Positions 1 through 8,351 of a DNA stretch of 64,000 bases are shown here, piece after piece (within the stretch, counting starts at the first letter, position 1; every line of letters starts with the position of its first letter). This DNA comes from Stutzerimonas decontaminans (lineage in GTDB: Bacteria > Pseudomonadota > Gammaproteobacteria > Pseudomonadales > Pseudomonadaceae). The DNA lies in assembly GCF_000661915.1 (NCBI RefSeq), contig NZ_CP007509.1, positions 1,054,001 through 1,118,000 on the forward strand, written 5' to 3'. A program made the translations under genes and the position numbers. The notes under the pieces are model-generated. The model did no database searches. It was not told the origin of the DNA and saw nothing but the letters and a program-made list of their open reading frames with translations.

Positions 1-710
<710 letters not shown>

Positions 711-733
711 GCTGTACCTCTCTTCCTAAATTT

Positions 734-760
734 AAGGCCACCCTAGGGTGGCCTTTTTTT
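734..760. terminator. Intrinsic terminator after lpxC
   Basis: A perfect inverted repeat (AAGGCCACC / GGTGGCCTT with a short CTAG centre) is followed by seven T on the plus strand. It stops lpxC transcription. The minus-strand side is A/T rich too, so it may also act on the convergent ferritin-like gene. Confidence 0.88.
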
Positions 761-825
761 ATGTTTCGCAAAGCTAACGGGAATGGCGTGCCGGCTGATT
801 CAGCGAGGCGCCGGCAGGTCCTGGG

Positions 826-1359
826 CTAGTTCATGCCGTCCAGCAGGCCAGCCAGATCATCGGCGTGCTCTTCTTCCTGAGCGAGGATGTCCTCGAAGAT
901 GCGTCGGGTGGTCGGATCCTTGTCACCGATGTATTGCACGATCTCGCGGTAGCTGTCGATGGCGATACGCTCGGCCACCAGGTTCTCGAAAACCATGTCG
1001 CGCAGGCCGTTGCCTTCGGCGTATTGCGCGTGAGCGCGCTCGGTGAGGCCGTCGGGGTTGAAGTCCGGCGCACCACCCAGTTGGACGATGCGCTCTGCCA
1101 GCCGATCGGCGTGTTCCTGCTCCTCATTGGCGTGCTCGAGGAACTCGTCCGCGGCAGCGCTGGATTTCAGCCCAGTGGCCATGTAGTAGTGGCGCTTGTA
1201 GCGTAGATAGCAAACCAGCTCGGTCGCCAGTGCTTCGTTCAGCAGATTGATCACGACCTCTCGATCGGCCGAGTAGCTCTCGGTGACGGCGCCATTCTCG
1301 ACATGCTGCCGGGCGCGCTCACGCAGGCTCTGTTTGTCGCTCAGTTGTACATAACTCAT
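826..1359 (-). CDS. Ferritin-like / bacterioferritin-family protein without the heme ligand
   Basis: A 177-residue four-helix ferritin-like protein, presumably a cytoplasmic iron-oxidising storage cage. The di-iron residues line up with bacterioferritin: E47, E80, H83, E130, E162 and H165. At the place of the Bfr heme-ligand Met (E-M-x-H) this protein has Gln (E80-Q81-E82-H83), so heme binding at the usual site is unlikely. The ATG at 1359 is chosen because AGGAG sits six bases before it; an in-frame GTG at 1401 would add 14 residues but overlaps the stop of the upstream 59-residue gene. About 20 extra N-terminal residues precede the ferritin core. It lies in a run of stress-type genes. Confidence 0.88.
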   Translation of the reverse strand: MSYVQLSDKQSLRERARQHVENGAVTESYSADREVVINLLNEALATELVCYLRYKRHYYMATGLKSSAAADEFLEHANEEQEHADRLAERIVQLGGAPDFNPDGLTERAHAQYAEGNGLRDMVFENLVAERIAIDSYREIVQYIGDKDPTTRRIFEDILAQEEEHADDLAGLLDGMN

Positions 1360-1397
1360 CGCCATCTCCTGGTCTGATTCCACCGCAATCGCGGTGC

Positions 1398-1577
1398 TCA
1401 CGGTTCGTCAATTGAGATCGGGATGCTGGCGAAAAGTTTAGCCACGACTTCGTCCGGTGGTGCGCGCTCGGGCGCTGGGTCGGAGCGGCCGGGGTCGTCT
1501 ATCGGCACCGGTTCGAGCGGATCCTCGCGTTTAGGGTTGCCTTCCGGAGGCGGGGGTTGCTGGTTGGTCCTCTGCAT
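1398..1577 (-). CDS. Small proline-rich protein (59 aa), unknown function
   Basis: A short frame reading MQRTNQQPPPPEGN at its start and ending IPISIDEP. It is rich in Pro, Asp, Glu and Arg in the first 40 residues, probably disordered, with a short hydrophobic tail (VVAKLFASIPISI). No family is recognised. It fills the gap between the Rho_N gene (ends 1588) and the ferritin-like gene; its TGA overlaps a GTG that could start the latter at 1401, an arrangement typical of co-transcribed genes. No strong Shine-Dalgarno is seen (a GAGG lies 9 bases before the ATG). Filling an otherwise exact gap is the main support. Confidence 0.5.
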   Translation of the reverse strand: MQRTNQQPPPPEGNPKREDPLEPVPIDDPGRSDPAPERAPPDEVVAKLFASIPISIDEP

Positions 1578-1587
1578 ACGTCAAACC

Positions 1588-1986
1588 TCAGCTCAGCGCC
1601 CGGAGCAGTTCGTCCTTGCGCATTTTCGAACGCCCATGAATATCCCGTTCGCGGGCCTTTTCCATGAGCTGGTCGCGAGTCATGTCGGCAAGCGCCGTGC
1701 TGGTCGACTTCGAGTTGCGTGCCGAACCTTTGTTCGGTGATTGGCCCTTGCGGGCATCAGCTGCGCGGTGGGCTGAGTCCTTGCGCTCAGCCCGCTTGCT
1801 GGTCTCGCTCTTGCTTGTGCCCGAGCCCCCTTTGCGTTCGCCGCCGCCGGATTGCTTGTTGACCGTTGCCCAAGCGCGCGCTTCGGCCTCCTCCTCGGGG
1901 ACGCCACGCTTCTCGTAGCTTTCCTCGATGTGCTCGGCCTTACGCTGTTGTTTATCGGTGTATTTGGTTTTTTCTCCACGAGGCAT
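1588..1986 (-). CDS. Rho-N-domain basic protein (plasmid-stabilisation-like)
   Basis: A 132-residue, very basic, low-complexity protein. The N-terminus (MPRGEKTKYTDKQQRKAEHIEESYEKRGVP region) matches the small proteins often annotated as plasmid stabilisation protein. A Ser/Lys/Gly-rich linker follows. The last 35 residues (MTRDQLMEKARERDIHGRSK...) form a Rho termination factor N-terminal-like SAP/LEM fold that may bind nucleic acid. The start at 1986 has AAGGAG six bases upstream; the open frame continues 11 codons further without a better signal. The true function is unknown, and nothing nearby suggests a plasmid. Confidence 0.8.
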   Translation of the reverse strand: MPRGEKTKYTDKQQRKAEHIEESYEKRGVPEEEAEARAWATVNKQSGGGERKGGSGTSKSETSKRAERKDSAHRAADARKGQSPNKGSARNSKSTSTALADMTRDQLMEKARERDIHGRSKMRKDELLRALS

Positions 1987-2051
1987 GGTGGTCTCCTTCA
2001 CGGGGAGCTTTGAATGCACAGGCCGGACGCACTCGTGCCTGTGCTCGACTG

Positions 2052-2393
2052 TCAGCGATGCAGTTTGCGCTGGTTTTCCTCGAGCTGATTGCAGGTCAGG
2101 AAGCCCTGACCATCCACTCGGCCTGAACCATCGAAGCTGACGTAATAAGGCTGCTGATTGCCATCGCGATTGAGGATGTAGTCGTGGCAGATGCCAGGCA
2201 CTACCGTGCGAGCCGTGGCTTTCGAGGGTTCGCCGCCGATGGCAAGTACCTGTTCCTGAGACATGCCGGTCTCCACATCGCGTACCAGCGGCTCGTCGCG
2301 GAAGGTGATGCGGTCTACCGGGTTCTGCACGTTGCCTGAACAGCCGGCGAGCAGCACAGCAGGGGCGAGGATGTAGATGGCGCGCTTGATCAT
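2052..2393 (-). CDS. osmE: Osmotically inducible lipoprotein OsmE
   Basis: A 113-residue lipoprotein of the SmpA/OmlA (BamE-like) fold. The signal peptide ends in a lipobox (LLAGC, Cys at about residue 17), so it should be anchored to the outer or inner membrane facing the periplasm. The block RDEPLVRDVETGMSQEQVLAIGG and the C-terminal QPYYVSFDGSGRVD segment are typical of OsmE. The start at 2393 is preceded by GAGG. Known family members are induced by high osmolarity and stationary phase; no operator was identified here. The sorbosone-dehydrogenase-like gene lies 82 bases upstream on the same strand. Confidence 0.88.
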   Translation of the reverse strand: MIKRAIYILAPAVLLAGCSGNVQNPVDRITFRDEPLVRDVETGMSQEQVLAIGGEPSKATARTVVPGICHDYILNRDGNQQPYYVSFDGSGRVDGQGFLTCNQLEENQRKLHR

Positions 2394-2475
2394 GGGAGTA
2401 CCTCGTTTCGTATGGACATTACCTTTATGGCCATGCGGCGCCCGGCAAGGTTCAACGGATGACAACCCGGCAGTA

Positions 2476-3792
2476 TCAGCGGTCATCAGGGGTGACGCGC
2501 CAGATCACGTTGCCGACATCGTCCGCCACCAGCAGTGCTCCGCTCTTGTCCACCGCGACGCCAACCGGGCGGCCTAATGCTTCCCCCGCCTCGTTGACGA
2601 AGCCGGTCAGCACATCCTCCGCCTGGCCGTCCGGCATGCCATCGCGGAAGGGGATGAAAACCACCTTGTAGCCACTGCGCGGCCTACGGTTCCAGGAGCC
2701 GTGCTGGCCAACGAACGCGCCGTAGTAGTAACGCTGTGGCAGCAGTCTGCCTTCGTAGAACGCCAGGCCGAGCGACGCGGTGTGTGCGCCCAGCGCATAG
2801 TCTGGGACGATGGCGCGCTCGACCAGATCCGGACGCTGGGGCTGCACCCGCTCATCGACGTGCTGACCGAAGTAGCTGTAGGGCCAGCCGTAGAATCCAC
2901 CGTCCTGCACCGAGGTCATGTAGTCCGGCACCAGGTCACTGCCAATCTCGTCGCGTTCGTTGACGGTGGTCCACAGAGCGCCGCTGTCCGGCTGCCAAGC
3001 GAGGCCGTTGGGGTTGCGCAAGCCCGACGCGAACAGGCGCATGGTTCTGCTCTGTGGGTCGACTTCCAGGATGGCCGCACGGTGCTCTTCGGCCCGCATG
3101 CCATTTTCGGCAACGTTGCTGTTAGAGCCGCTGGTGACGTACAGGCGCGTGCCATCCTGAGTGGCGATGACGTTCTTGGTCCAGTGATGGTTGATCGGCC
3201 CGGCCGGCAGATCCACAACCTTCTCGCCAGCAGCCGTGATGCGGGTGTCGCCTGGCTCATATGGGAAGCGCAGGAGCGCATCGGTATTGGCTACGTAGAA
3301 GTCGCCGCCAACCAGCGCCATGCCGAACGGTGAGTTGAGATTCTCGAGAAAAACGCTCCGCTGCTCCGGCACGCCATCGCCGTCCCCATCACGCAGCAAG
3401 GTGATGCGATTGGCGCTGGGGCCGCCGGAGCCCGCGCGGGCCATGATCTTCTTGGCGATCCAGCCGCGCAGGCCCTGGCTCTGCGCTTTGGCCGGTGCAT
3501 TGCTTTCGGCCACCAGCACATCTCCATTGGGCAGTACGTGAATCCAGCGTGGGTAGTCCAGGTCACTGGCGAAGGCGTCCACGCGCAGCCCTGGTGCTGC
3601 TCGCGGTCTTTCATCCGGCGGCCAGCCCTTAGCCCGGGCAATGTGCACTGTTGGCAGGAGCGTTTTGTTTGGTTCCGGCAGCATCGGCGCTGGCCCATAG
3701 CCGGATTCCACCGGTAGCTTCGCCGTTTCGCTACACCCGGAAACGGCGAGCAGGCCGAAGCTGAAGCAGAGAACGGGGCGGGCGTTGTGCAT
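2476..3792 (-). CDS. PQQ-type sugar dehydrogenase, L-sorbosone dehydrogenase family lipoprotein
   Basis: A 438-residue protein with a lipobox (LLAVSGC) and a beta-propeller glucose/sorbosone dehydrogenase domain from about residue 65 to the end. Recognisable blocks include [50 protein letters not shown] and [16 protein letters not shown]. Relatives use pyrroloquinoline quinone to oxidise aldoses in the periplasm, but the substrate here cannot be read from sequence. It starts 2 bases after the stop of the MgtC-like gene, so the two are probably co-transcribed, with osmE downstream. Confidence 0.85.
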   Translation of the reverse strand: MHNARPVLCFSFGLLAVSGCSETAKLPVESGYGPAPMLPEPNKTLLPTVHIARAKGWPPDERPRAAPGLRVDAFASDLDYPRWIHVLPNGDVLVAESNAPAKAQSQGLRGWIAKKIMARAGSGGPSANRITLLRDGDGDGVPEQRSVFLENLNSPFGMALVGGDFYVANTDALLRFPYEPGDTRITAAGEKVVDLPAGPINHHWTKNVIATQDGTRLYVTSGSNSNVAENGMRAEEHRAAILEVDPQSRTMRLFASGLRNPNGLAWQPDSGALWTTVNERDEIGSDLVPDYMTSVQDGGFYGWPYSYFGQHVDERVQPQRPDLVERAIVPDYALGAHTASLGLAFYEGRLLPQRYYYGAFVGQHGSWNRRPRSGYKVVFIPFRDGMPDGQAEDVLTGFVNEAGEALGRPVGVAVDKSGALLVADDVGNVIWRVTPDDR

Positions 3793-3794
3793 GG

Positions 3795-4328
3795 TTATTT
3801 CCTTGCAGGGTCGGTCGTCTGCCGCTCCTGGCGACGTCTGCGCGCGGCGCGCAGTGCCGTATGGCGCTCCAGACGGGGCATCAGTACGAAGATGGCCAGT
3901 GCCAGCAGGGTACTCAGCACGGCCGTCGCCTCATGGCCGAGGCCGACTGCCACACCGATTGCTGCCGTTAGCCAGATGCCGGCGGCCGTGGTAAGCCCCT
4001 TCACGTCTTCGGCACTGTTGCCCTTGAGGATAGTCCCGGCGCCGAGAAATCCGATTCCGGTGACGAGCCCTTGGATCACTCGAGAGATGTCTTCCGGCGT
4101 CATGCCTGCCTGTACCGGTACCAGCACGAACAGCGCAGCGCCGAGGGCGACCAGCATATGGGTGCGCAGGCCGGCGGCCTTGCGTTTGCGTTCGCGCTCG
4201 TAGCCGAGCAGCCCGCCGAGAATGGATGCGATCAAAAGGCGGCTGCCAACCCGGGTCGCATCTTCCAGATCGGTGATATCGGAAAATTCCGAGGCGACAG
4301 TGCTGGAAATGATCGCCCACCATTCCAT
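3795..4328 (-). CDS. MgtC/SapB family inner-membrane protein
   Basis: A 177-residue membrane protein with about four to five transmembrane segments in the first 140 residues. Hallmarks of the family are [37 protein letters not shown] and [10 protein letters not shown]. The C-terminal tail is very basic ([11 protein letters not shown]). MgtC relatives affect magnesium limitation and F-ATPase activity; many housekeeping MgtC/SapB proteins have no proven role. GGAG sits six bases before the ATG. The downstream dehydrogenase gene follows within 2 bases. Confidence 0.88.
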   Translation of the reverse strand: MEWWAIISSTVASEFSDITDLEDATRVGSRLLIASILGGLLGYERERKRKAAGLRTHMLVALGAALFVLVPVQAGMTPEDISRVIQGLVTGIGFLGAGTILKGNSAEDVKGLTTAAGIWLTAAIGVAVGLGHEATAVLSTLLALAIFVLMPRLERHTALRAARRRRQERQTTDPARK

Positions 4329-4386
4329 GTTCTTCTCCAGGCTGGGACCGGTTCTGATATGGAGTCGCGGGGACGGCCGGGGTTCG

Positions 4387-5409
4387 CTAGTCGGTAACGC
4401 GGAAGCGCAGCATGCCGATCATCTGTCCTGCCTCGGTGACAACGCGTACGCGCCAGCGTCCAGAGGGTTCTGCCGGAAAATTGCGCTTGTGGGTCCAGGC
4501 ACGGTAGCCGGCTTCGCGCCCGCCGCTGATGTCCAGCGCGATTCGATCGACGCGACGGCCGTTGTGAGTCCATTCATGATAGATACGCTCCTTCAGACCA
4601 CGCGGCGCATTGATCGCGGTGTAGGCATACAGGCCGTTGGCCTGCAGCTCGGCGCTGCTCAGCTGTTGCAGGCCCTTGCCGGGTTTGCGTTGACGATCAT
4701 CGAGGCTCATGGTTACTGCGACATCGGTGAGCCAGAGTGTCGCTGGTGGCACCCAGGTTCGTCCTAGCCAGCCTGCGGCACCCAGTGCGACAGCCAGGGT
4801 GACGATGCCTGGCACGGTGCGCCAGCTCCAGCGCGGAAACAATCCGCTGAGGCTCGGCAGTGCGAGCACGACCGCCACTACCAAGGCCAACTGGTAGCTC
4901 TGCGGAGTGGAGAGGTGAAAGATGATCGGCAGTGCGGTCAATAGCACGGCGAACAGTGTCAGCGCGTGAAAGCCGAGATAGACCCAGCGTCGCGGCGCCA
5001 GCCAGCGGTAGTACAACGGATCGATCAGCGACACCAGTGCCGCGACGCCGAGCAGCCCGGTGAACAACGCCTGCCCGCTGTTCCAAGTGGTGGTAATGGC
5101 GAAGAACGGGATGATGAAGAACAGGCTTTCCTGATGCACCATCTGCGTCGCATAGCGCAGCAGGGGTGGCGGTATCTGCCAGCCGAAAGAGCGTTGCAGC
5201 ACGCGGCGCAGGCTGGATTCGAGTACCAGCCATAGCCAGCTGACCAGCATCACCAGCGCGACCACTTTGGCCAGGCCCGCATGGCGCTCCACCAGGACAA
5301 AACTGGCTACCCCAGATACGAACCCGAACAGCGCAACCGTACCTGGATAGCGCCGAATCAGGCGGCTGGCCAGGTCGAACAGGCGTGATAACAACGGCTT
5401 GAGTTGCAT
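4387..5409 (-). CDS. DUF5924 family membrane protein with C-terminal DUF2914 domain
   Basis: A 340-residue protein. Residues 20-235 contain roughly seven hydrophobic segments; the last 105 residues are a soluble DUF2914 region (TDVAVTMSLDDRQRKPGKGL ... WRVRVVTEAGQMIGMLRFRV), probably periplasmic. The start at 5409 (MQLKPLLSRLFD) was chosen because the 82 codons upstream read as non-protein-like sequence. No function is known; it may be an envelope protein. It is followed after 58 bases by the MgtC-like gene. Confidence 0.82.
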   Translation of the reverse strand: MQLKPLLSRLFDLASRLIRRYPGTVALFGFVSGVASFVLVERHAGLAKVVALVMLVSWLWLVLESSLRRVLQRSFGWQIPPPLLRYATQMVHQESLFFIIPFFAITTTWNSGQALFTGLLGVAALVSLIDPLYYRWLAPRRWVYLGFHALTLFAVLLTALPIIFHLSTPQSYQLALVVAVVLALPSLSGLFPRWSWRTVPGIVTLAVALGAAGWLGRTWVPPATLWLTDVAVTMSLDDRQRKPGKGLQQLSSAELQANGLYAYTAINAPRGLKERIYHEWTHNGRRVDRIALDISGGREAGYRAWTHKRNFPAEPSGRWRVRVVTEAGQMIGMLRFRVTD

Positions 5410-5573
5410 GATGGTTCGGATCCGGATACGGCGTGCTTGCCAGAAGTATCGAGCACAGGCGGGCAGGTGCAAGCGCGCAGTCTCTGCCCCTGCGCTGCCG
5501 AGGGCGGATGGTACAGCGGGCGCCCCCTGATGGTGTGGCAAGGCGCCCCGGTTTGGCGTATTTCGCGGAGCGA

Positions 5574-6059
5574 TCAGTCGCTCGCTTCGATCGCCTGCTG
5601 TACCGCCTCGGGCTGCTCTGGCATCGCCGATGAGTGGTGACTGGTGATCAGCCATTGCTTGGCATCATCGAACCACTTGTACGTAAAGGTATAGCGCGCC
5701 GGGACGGTGCTTCCGTCGCCCAGCTTGAAGCTGTACAGGCCGGTATCGAATGCGCTGTTGCAATCGAGCATGATCATCCGCGAGACGATTTCACCCTTTG
5801 GTTTCAGCGCCAGAAAATGTTCGAAGTAGTCCAGCTTGGCTTCCGCTGTCTGCCTTGGGGTGTTCGACACCGTCGGCAGCAGCATCGAATCAGGCGCATA
5901 GTTTTCCACGACCCGTTGCGGGTCGCCTGATTCCACATCCGCGGCCCACCGCTCGAACAAGGCAGCGATCTGAGCTTCGTCGGTGCTCTGGCAAGCCTGG
6001 TTGTCTGCCAGTGCAGCGAACGGGGTGAGGGAAAGTAGCAGGGGGAGGGTGTATTTCAT
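5574..6059 (-). CDS. SgcJ/EcaC family (NTF2-like) exported protein
   Basis: A 161-residue protein with a signal peptide (MKYTLPLLLSLTPFAALA, cleavage near residue 18) and an NTF2-like fold: DEAQIAALFERWAADVESGD, YAPDSMLLPTVS, ARYTFTYKWFDDAKQWLITSHHSS. The family is annotated SgcJ/EcaC oxidoreductase or DUF4440-like. Related calcium/calmodulin-kinase-II association-domain proteins bind small ligands, but no activity is established. The last residues (PEAVQQAIEASD) lie close to the DUF5924 leader. Confidence 0.82.
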   Translation of the reverse strand: MKYTLPLLLSLTPFAALADNQACQSTDEAQIAALFERWAADVESGDPQRVVENYAPDSMLLPTVSNTPRQTAEAKLDYFEHFLALKPKGEIVSRMIMLDCNSAFDTGLYSFKLGDGSTVPARYTFTYKWFDDAKQWLITSHHSSAMPEQPEAVQQAIEASD

Positions 6060-6179
6060 TGATTCACTCGTAGCCGATTGGACGATTTGCGGACTGCGCC
6101 GCAGCGGTACTGCACGTCGTGGGTACGTCGCGCAGGCTTGTGACCGTCTGGTCCTGCTGTCATTCCGGCCAGCCGTCGA

Positions 6180-6656
6180 TCAATCGCGGAGAGTGGACTC
6201 AATTGCTTCGCGGACGTCGGTATAGGACTTGGCTGCCTCCGGCGTCAGGCGGATCTGGGGCAACCCGACCGTCTCGCATAGCCGGTCCATGAAATCTTGC
6301 TCGGTGTCTGGATCATCCAGATTGACGACGCACACCGGAGTCAGCTCTCGCTTGTCGCACAGCACGAAATCAAAGCGCAGCGCGACGATGCGATTGTGCG
6401 CCTGATACCAGTAGGCGCGGCGGGGGACAGCGGTGATCTCGACGATCTCCGCGACGCTCACCTTCGGCAGGATGAGGTACTGCTCGCCAACCGTACGCTG
6501 CAGCATCTCCAGCAGCTCATGCTCTGCAGGGGAGAACAGCGGGGCCTTGAGGCTATAGGGATATTGCAGGGCCGGATGATTGAGCTGGCGGTTCTTGATG
6601 AAGAACACCAGCACGAAGCAGACGAACGCCACCAATGTCAGGGCGAGCCAACTCAT
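6180..6656 (-). CDS. DUF2726 domain protein
   Basis: A 158-residue protein with one N-terminal transmembrane helix (LALTLVAFVCFVLVFFI) and a cytoplasmic DUF2726 domain (PLFSPAEHELLEMLQRTVGEQYLILPKVSVAEIV ... FDFVLCDKRELTPVCVVNLDD). The domain resembles a restriction-endonuclease-like core in which the Asp-rich strand (RFDFVLCDK) recalls a nuclease motif. That is inference; biological function is unknown. Start 6656 has GGGGGA seven bases upstream and the transmembrane helix follows directly. Confidence 0.82.
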   Translation of the reverse strand: MSWLALTLVAFVCFVLVFFIKNRQLNHPALQYPYSLKAPLFSPAEHELLEMLQRTVGEQYLILPKVSVAEIVEITAVPRRAYWYQAHNRIVALRFDFVLCDKRELTPVCVVNLDDPDTEQDFMDRLCETVGLPQIRLTPEAAKSYTDVREAIESTLRD

Positions 6657-6775
6657 GAGCAATCCCCCCGACGCAATGGCGTTATGCGACGCCGTTTGAA
6701 CCGACTCATCATGGCTAGCCCCATGGCGAACAGATCTAACCCTGTGAGTCCGCCGTGCTGGATTCGTTCGCACGC

Positions 6776-6810
6776 TTATCCACCACAACTGTGAGTCGTC
6801 CTGTGGGTAA
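6776..6810. promoter_or_regulatory. Pair of DnaA-box-like nonamers, inverted
   Basis: TTATCCACC at 6776-6784 (plus) and TGTGGGTAA at 6802-6810 (reads TTACCCACA on minus) each differ from TTATCCACA at one base. They face each other across a 17-base gap. Binding by DnaA is inferred from sequence only. Confidence 0.45.
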
Positions 6811-6947
6811 ATGCTGTAACGCTTGTTGCGGACGCCGGGGCACTAGGCGTTGAGAGGTCTGGTCAAATTTTGTTCGTTTTGCCGTTTGCACCACCTTAAC
6901 GATCCTTAGGGCGGAGGAATTGATCGAGGTTGGCCAGTACAAGATAT

Positions 6948-6982
6948 TTATCCACGATAGCTGTGGATTCAGGTGTGGATAA
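6948..6982. promoter_or_regulatory. DnaA-box cluster including one perfect box
   Basis: TTATCCACG at 6948-6956 (one mismatch), a weaker TGTGGATTC at 6962-6970, and TGTGGATAA at 6974-6982, which is a perfect TTATCCACA on the minus strand. The outer two are inverted with centre spacing similar to the group 170 bases to the left. Confidence 0.5.
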
Positions 6983-7062
6983 CATGGGGACGCACCGCTG
7001 TGGGCGTTGCGATGCGACGCCTGCAGCGATGTGCTTGAATTTTGATCAGGCTGGATGGCGCG

Positions 7063-7650
7063 TTATCGCGGTGCGGTTTTTGCCCAGCGGCTGTGGGCGG
7101 GTGGTTGCCAGGCATCGAGTAACTGAATGAGCGCCTGCGGCTGGTCGCTGCGCTGCAACATCTGGCGATGCTGAGGTCGTACGAAGCCTTCCTCGACCAG
7201 ATGGTCGAGGAAATGGCTGAGCTTGCTGTAAAAGTGATTGATATCCAGCAACCCGAGGGGCTTGGGGTGGTAGCCGAGCTGCCCCCAAGTCCAGACTTCG
7301 AACAGCTCCTCCAGCGTCCCCAGCCCGCCAGGCAGGGCGATGAAGGCATCCGCCAACTCCGCCATCCGTGCCTTGCGTGCATGCATCCCGTCGACCACCT
7401 CCAGGCGAGTCAGGCCGGTATGGCCAACCTCGGCGTCTTTCAGGCTCTGCGGGATAATGCCGACGACCTCGCCACCAGCCGCCATGGTGGCGTCTGCCAC
7501 CACGCCCATCAGGCCTACGGCTCCGCCGCCGTAAATCAGACGAATGCCGTTCGCTGCCAGTGTGCGGCCGAGCTCTGTGGCTGCTTGTTCGTAGACGGGG
7601 TTGGCGCCGCGGCTAGCGCCGCAAAAAACGCAAATGGAACGCAGGGACAT
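7063..7650 (-). CDS. LOG family protein (cytokinin riboside 5'-monophosphate phosphoribohydrolase-like)
   Basis: A 195-residue Rossmann-type protein of the LOG / TIGR00730 family. The motifs [17 protein letters not shown] and [16 protein letters not shown] (the PGGxGTxxE nucleotide-binding signature) are intact. Family enzymes release the free base from nucleoside 5'-monophosphates; in bacteria outside plant hosts the physiological substrate is uncertain. GGAG lies six bases before the ATG. The gene stands alone between two DnaA-box-rich gaps. Confidence 0.92.
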   Translation of the reverse strand: MSLRSICVFCGASRGANPVYEQAATELGRTLAANGIRLIYGGGAVGLMGVVADATMAAGGEVVGIIPQSLKDAEVGHTGLTRLEVVDGMHARKARMAELADAFIALPGGLGTLEELFEVWTWGQLGYHPKPLGLLDINHFYSKLSHFLDHLVEEGFVRPQHRQMLQRSDQPQALIQLLDAWQPPAHSRWAKTAPR

Positions 7651-7728
7651 CGTTTACTCCGCTCGTTGGGCTCGCGGCAGAGTACGCCGCCAGGCGTTAG
7701 TGGCCAAGCGCGACGGTGTCTCCGCCGT

Positions 7729-7800
7729 TCATTCAATACGTCCACTGGTGGCACAGGCGTAGTTGGCCAACAAGCGTTCGAACAGGCTGAGGCTGGACAT
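7729..7800 (-). CDS. Candidate 23-residue small ORF
   Basis: ATG at 7800 is preceded by AGGAG at a six-base spacing, then MSSLSLFERLLANYACATSG and a stop three codons later. The amphipathic start (SLFERLLANYA) could form a helix. It lies 78 bases upstream of the LOG gene on the same strand, so it could be a leader peptide or an independent small protein. Evidence is the good ribosome site only; it may be chance. Confidence 0.3.
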   Translation of the reverse strand: MSSLSLFERLLANYACATSGRIE

Positions 7801-7906
7801 GGAGGTCTCCTGGTAAGTGATGGGCACATGCTACGGCCAGCCAGGTGGCGAATCGCTTTGATTGTTGACATTGCCGCGATAGCACGCAGCTATTCCGCGG
7901 CTAACC

Positions 7907-7941
7907 TTATCCCCGAGAACTGTGCGCGCTTCTGTGGATAA
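7907..7941. promoter_or_regulatory. DnaA-box-like pair with one perfect box
   Basis: TTATCCCCG at 7907-7915 (two mismatches to TTATCCACA) faces TGTGGATAA at 7933-7941, a perfect box on the minus strand. The outer span is 35 bases, the same as the pairs at 6776-6810 and 6948-6982. Confidence 0.45.
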
Positions 7942-8103
7942 CCTTGGGAGCAACCGCTGCAAGCGAAGCGCTATGTGCCTTTCCGACGCCTGTGTATTTT
8001 TTGTACAGAGCGCCCGCTTGGACGCGAAGCCTCACCGTAGAGGGGTTTGCAAGCGTTCAGCGGATCAGATAGCGCACAAGAGTTCTTGGCCGATGCACAG
8101 GCG

Positions 8104-8127
8104 TTATCCACCACGGCTGTGGAAAAC
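8104..8127. promoter_or_regulatory. DnaA-box-like pair, inverted
   Basis: TTATCCACC at 8104-8112 and TGTGGAAAA at 8119-8127 (TTTTCCACA on the minus strand, which fits the relaxed TTWTNCACA form). The spacer is six bases. A weaker TGTGGGTTG follows at about 8130. Confidence 0.42.
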
Positions 8128-8351
8128 TCTGTGGGTTGTTTGGGTACATGCCGCTGCGCGCCGCTGATCGTGTGCCCGCTACAGAACTGGTTGAAAATCG
8201 CTCACGGCAGCTACGTCTATCCCTCCTGTGCCTCATCCCTTGCTCTTATGCCCAAGCATTCATTTCTGGCCGATTGCTTGTGACGCGTTTGCGCGTGGCC
8301 GACACTCGTTGTTCTGAGTTCATCCAATAAAAACTGCTGAGGGAAATCCGC

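Larger units (their letters stand above)
6657..7062. other. Gene-free region with DnaA-box-like sites
   Basis: No convincing frame in 406 bases. The visible structure is two groups of DnaA-box-like nonamers (listed separately at 6776-6810 and 6948-6982) and a locally A/T-richer stretch around 6860-6900. The 5' leader of the DUF2726 gene lies at the left end. Confidence 0.6.
7801..8351. other. Gene-free region with DnaA-box-like sites and SDR promoter
   Basis: About 550 bases without a convincing protein frame; frames of 64-81 residues here have no recognisable features. It holds two further groups of DnaA-box-like nonamers (7907-7941 and 8104-8127) and the leader of the SDR gene, with GAGGGA seven bases before that gene's ATG. 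Confidence 0.55.

Noticed and set aside
1588..1986. Plasmid origin or integrated plasmid suggested by the plasmid-stabilisation name
   Set aside because: The Rho_N basic protein is common on Pseudomonas chromosomes, and no replication, partition or mobilisation gene is nearby.
6776..8127. Main chromosome origin (oriC)
   Set aside because: No dnaA, dnaN, rpmH or gyrB near, and no A/T-rich unwinding repeat; the boxes are better seen as a possible DnaA-control cluster.
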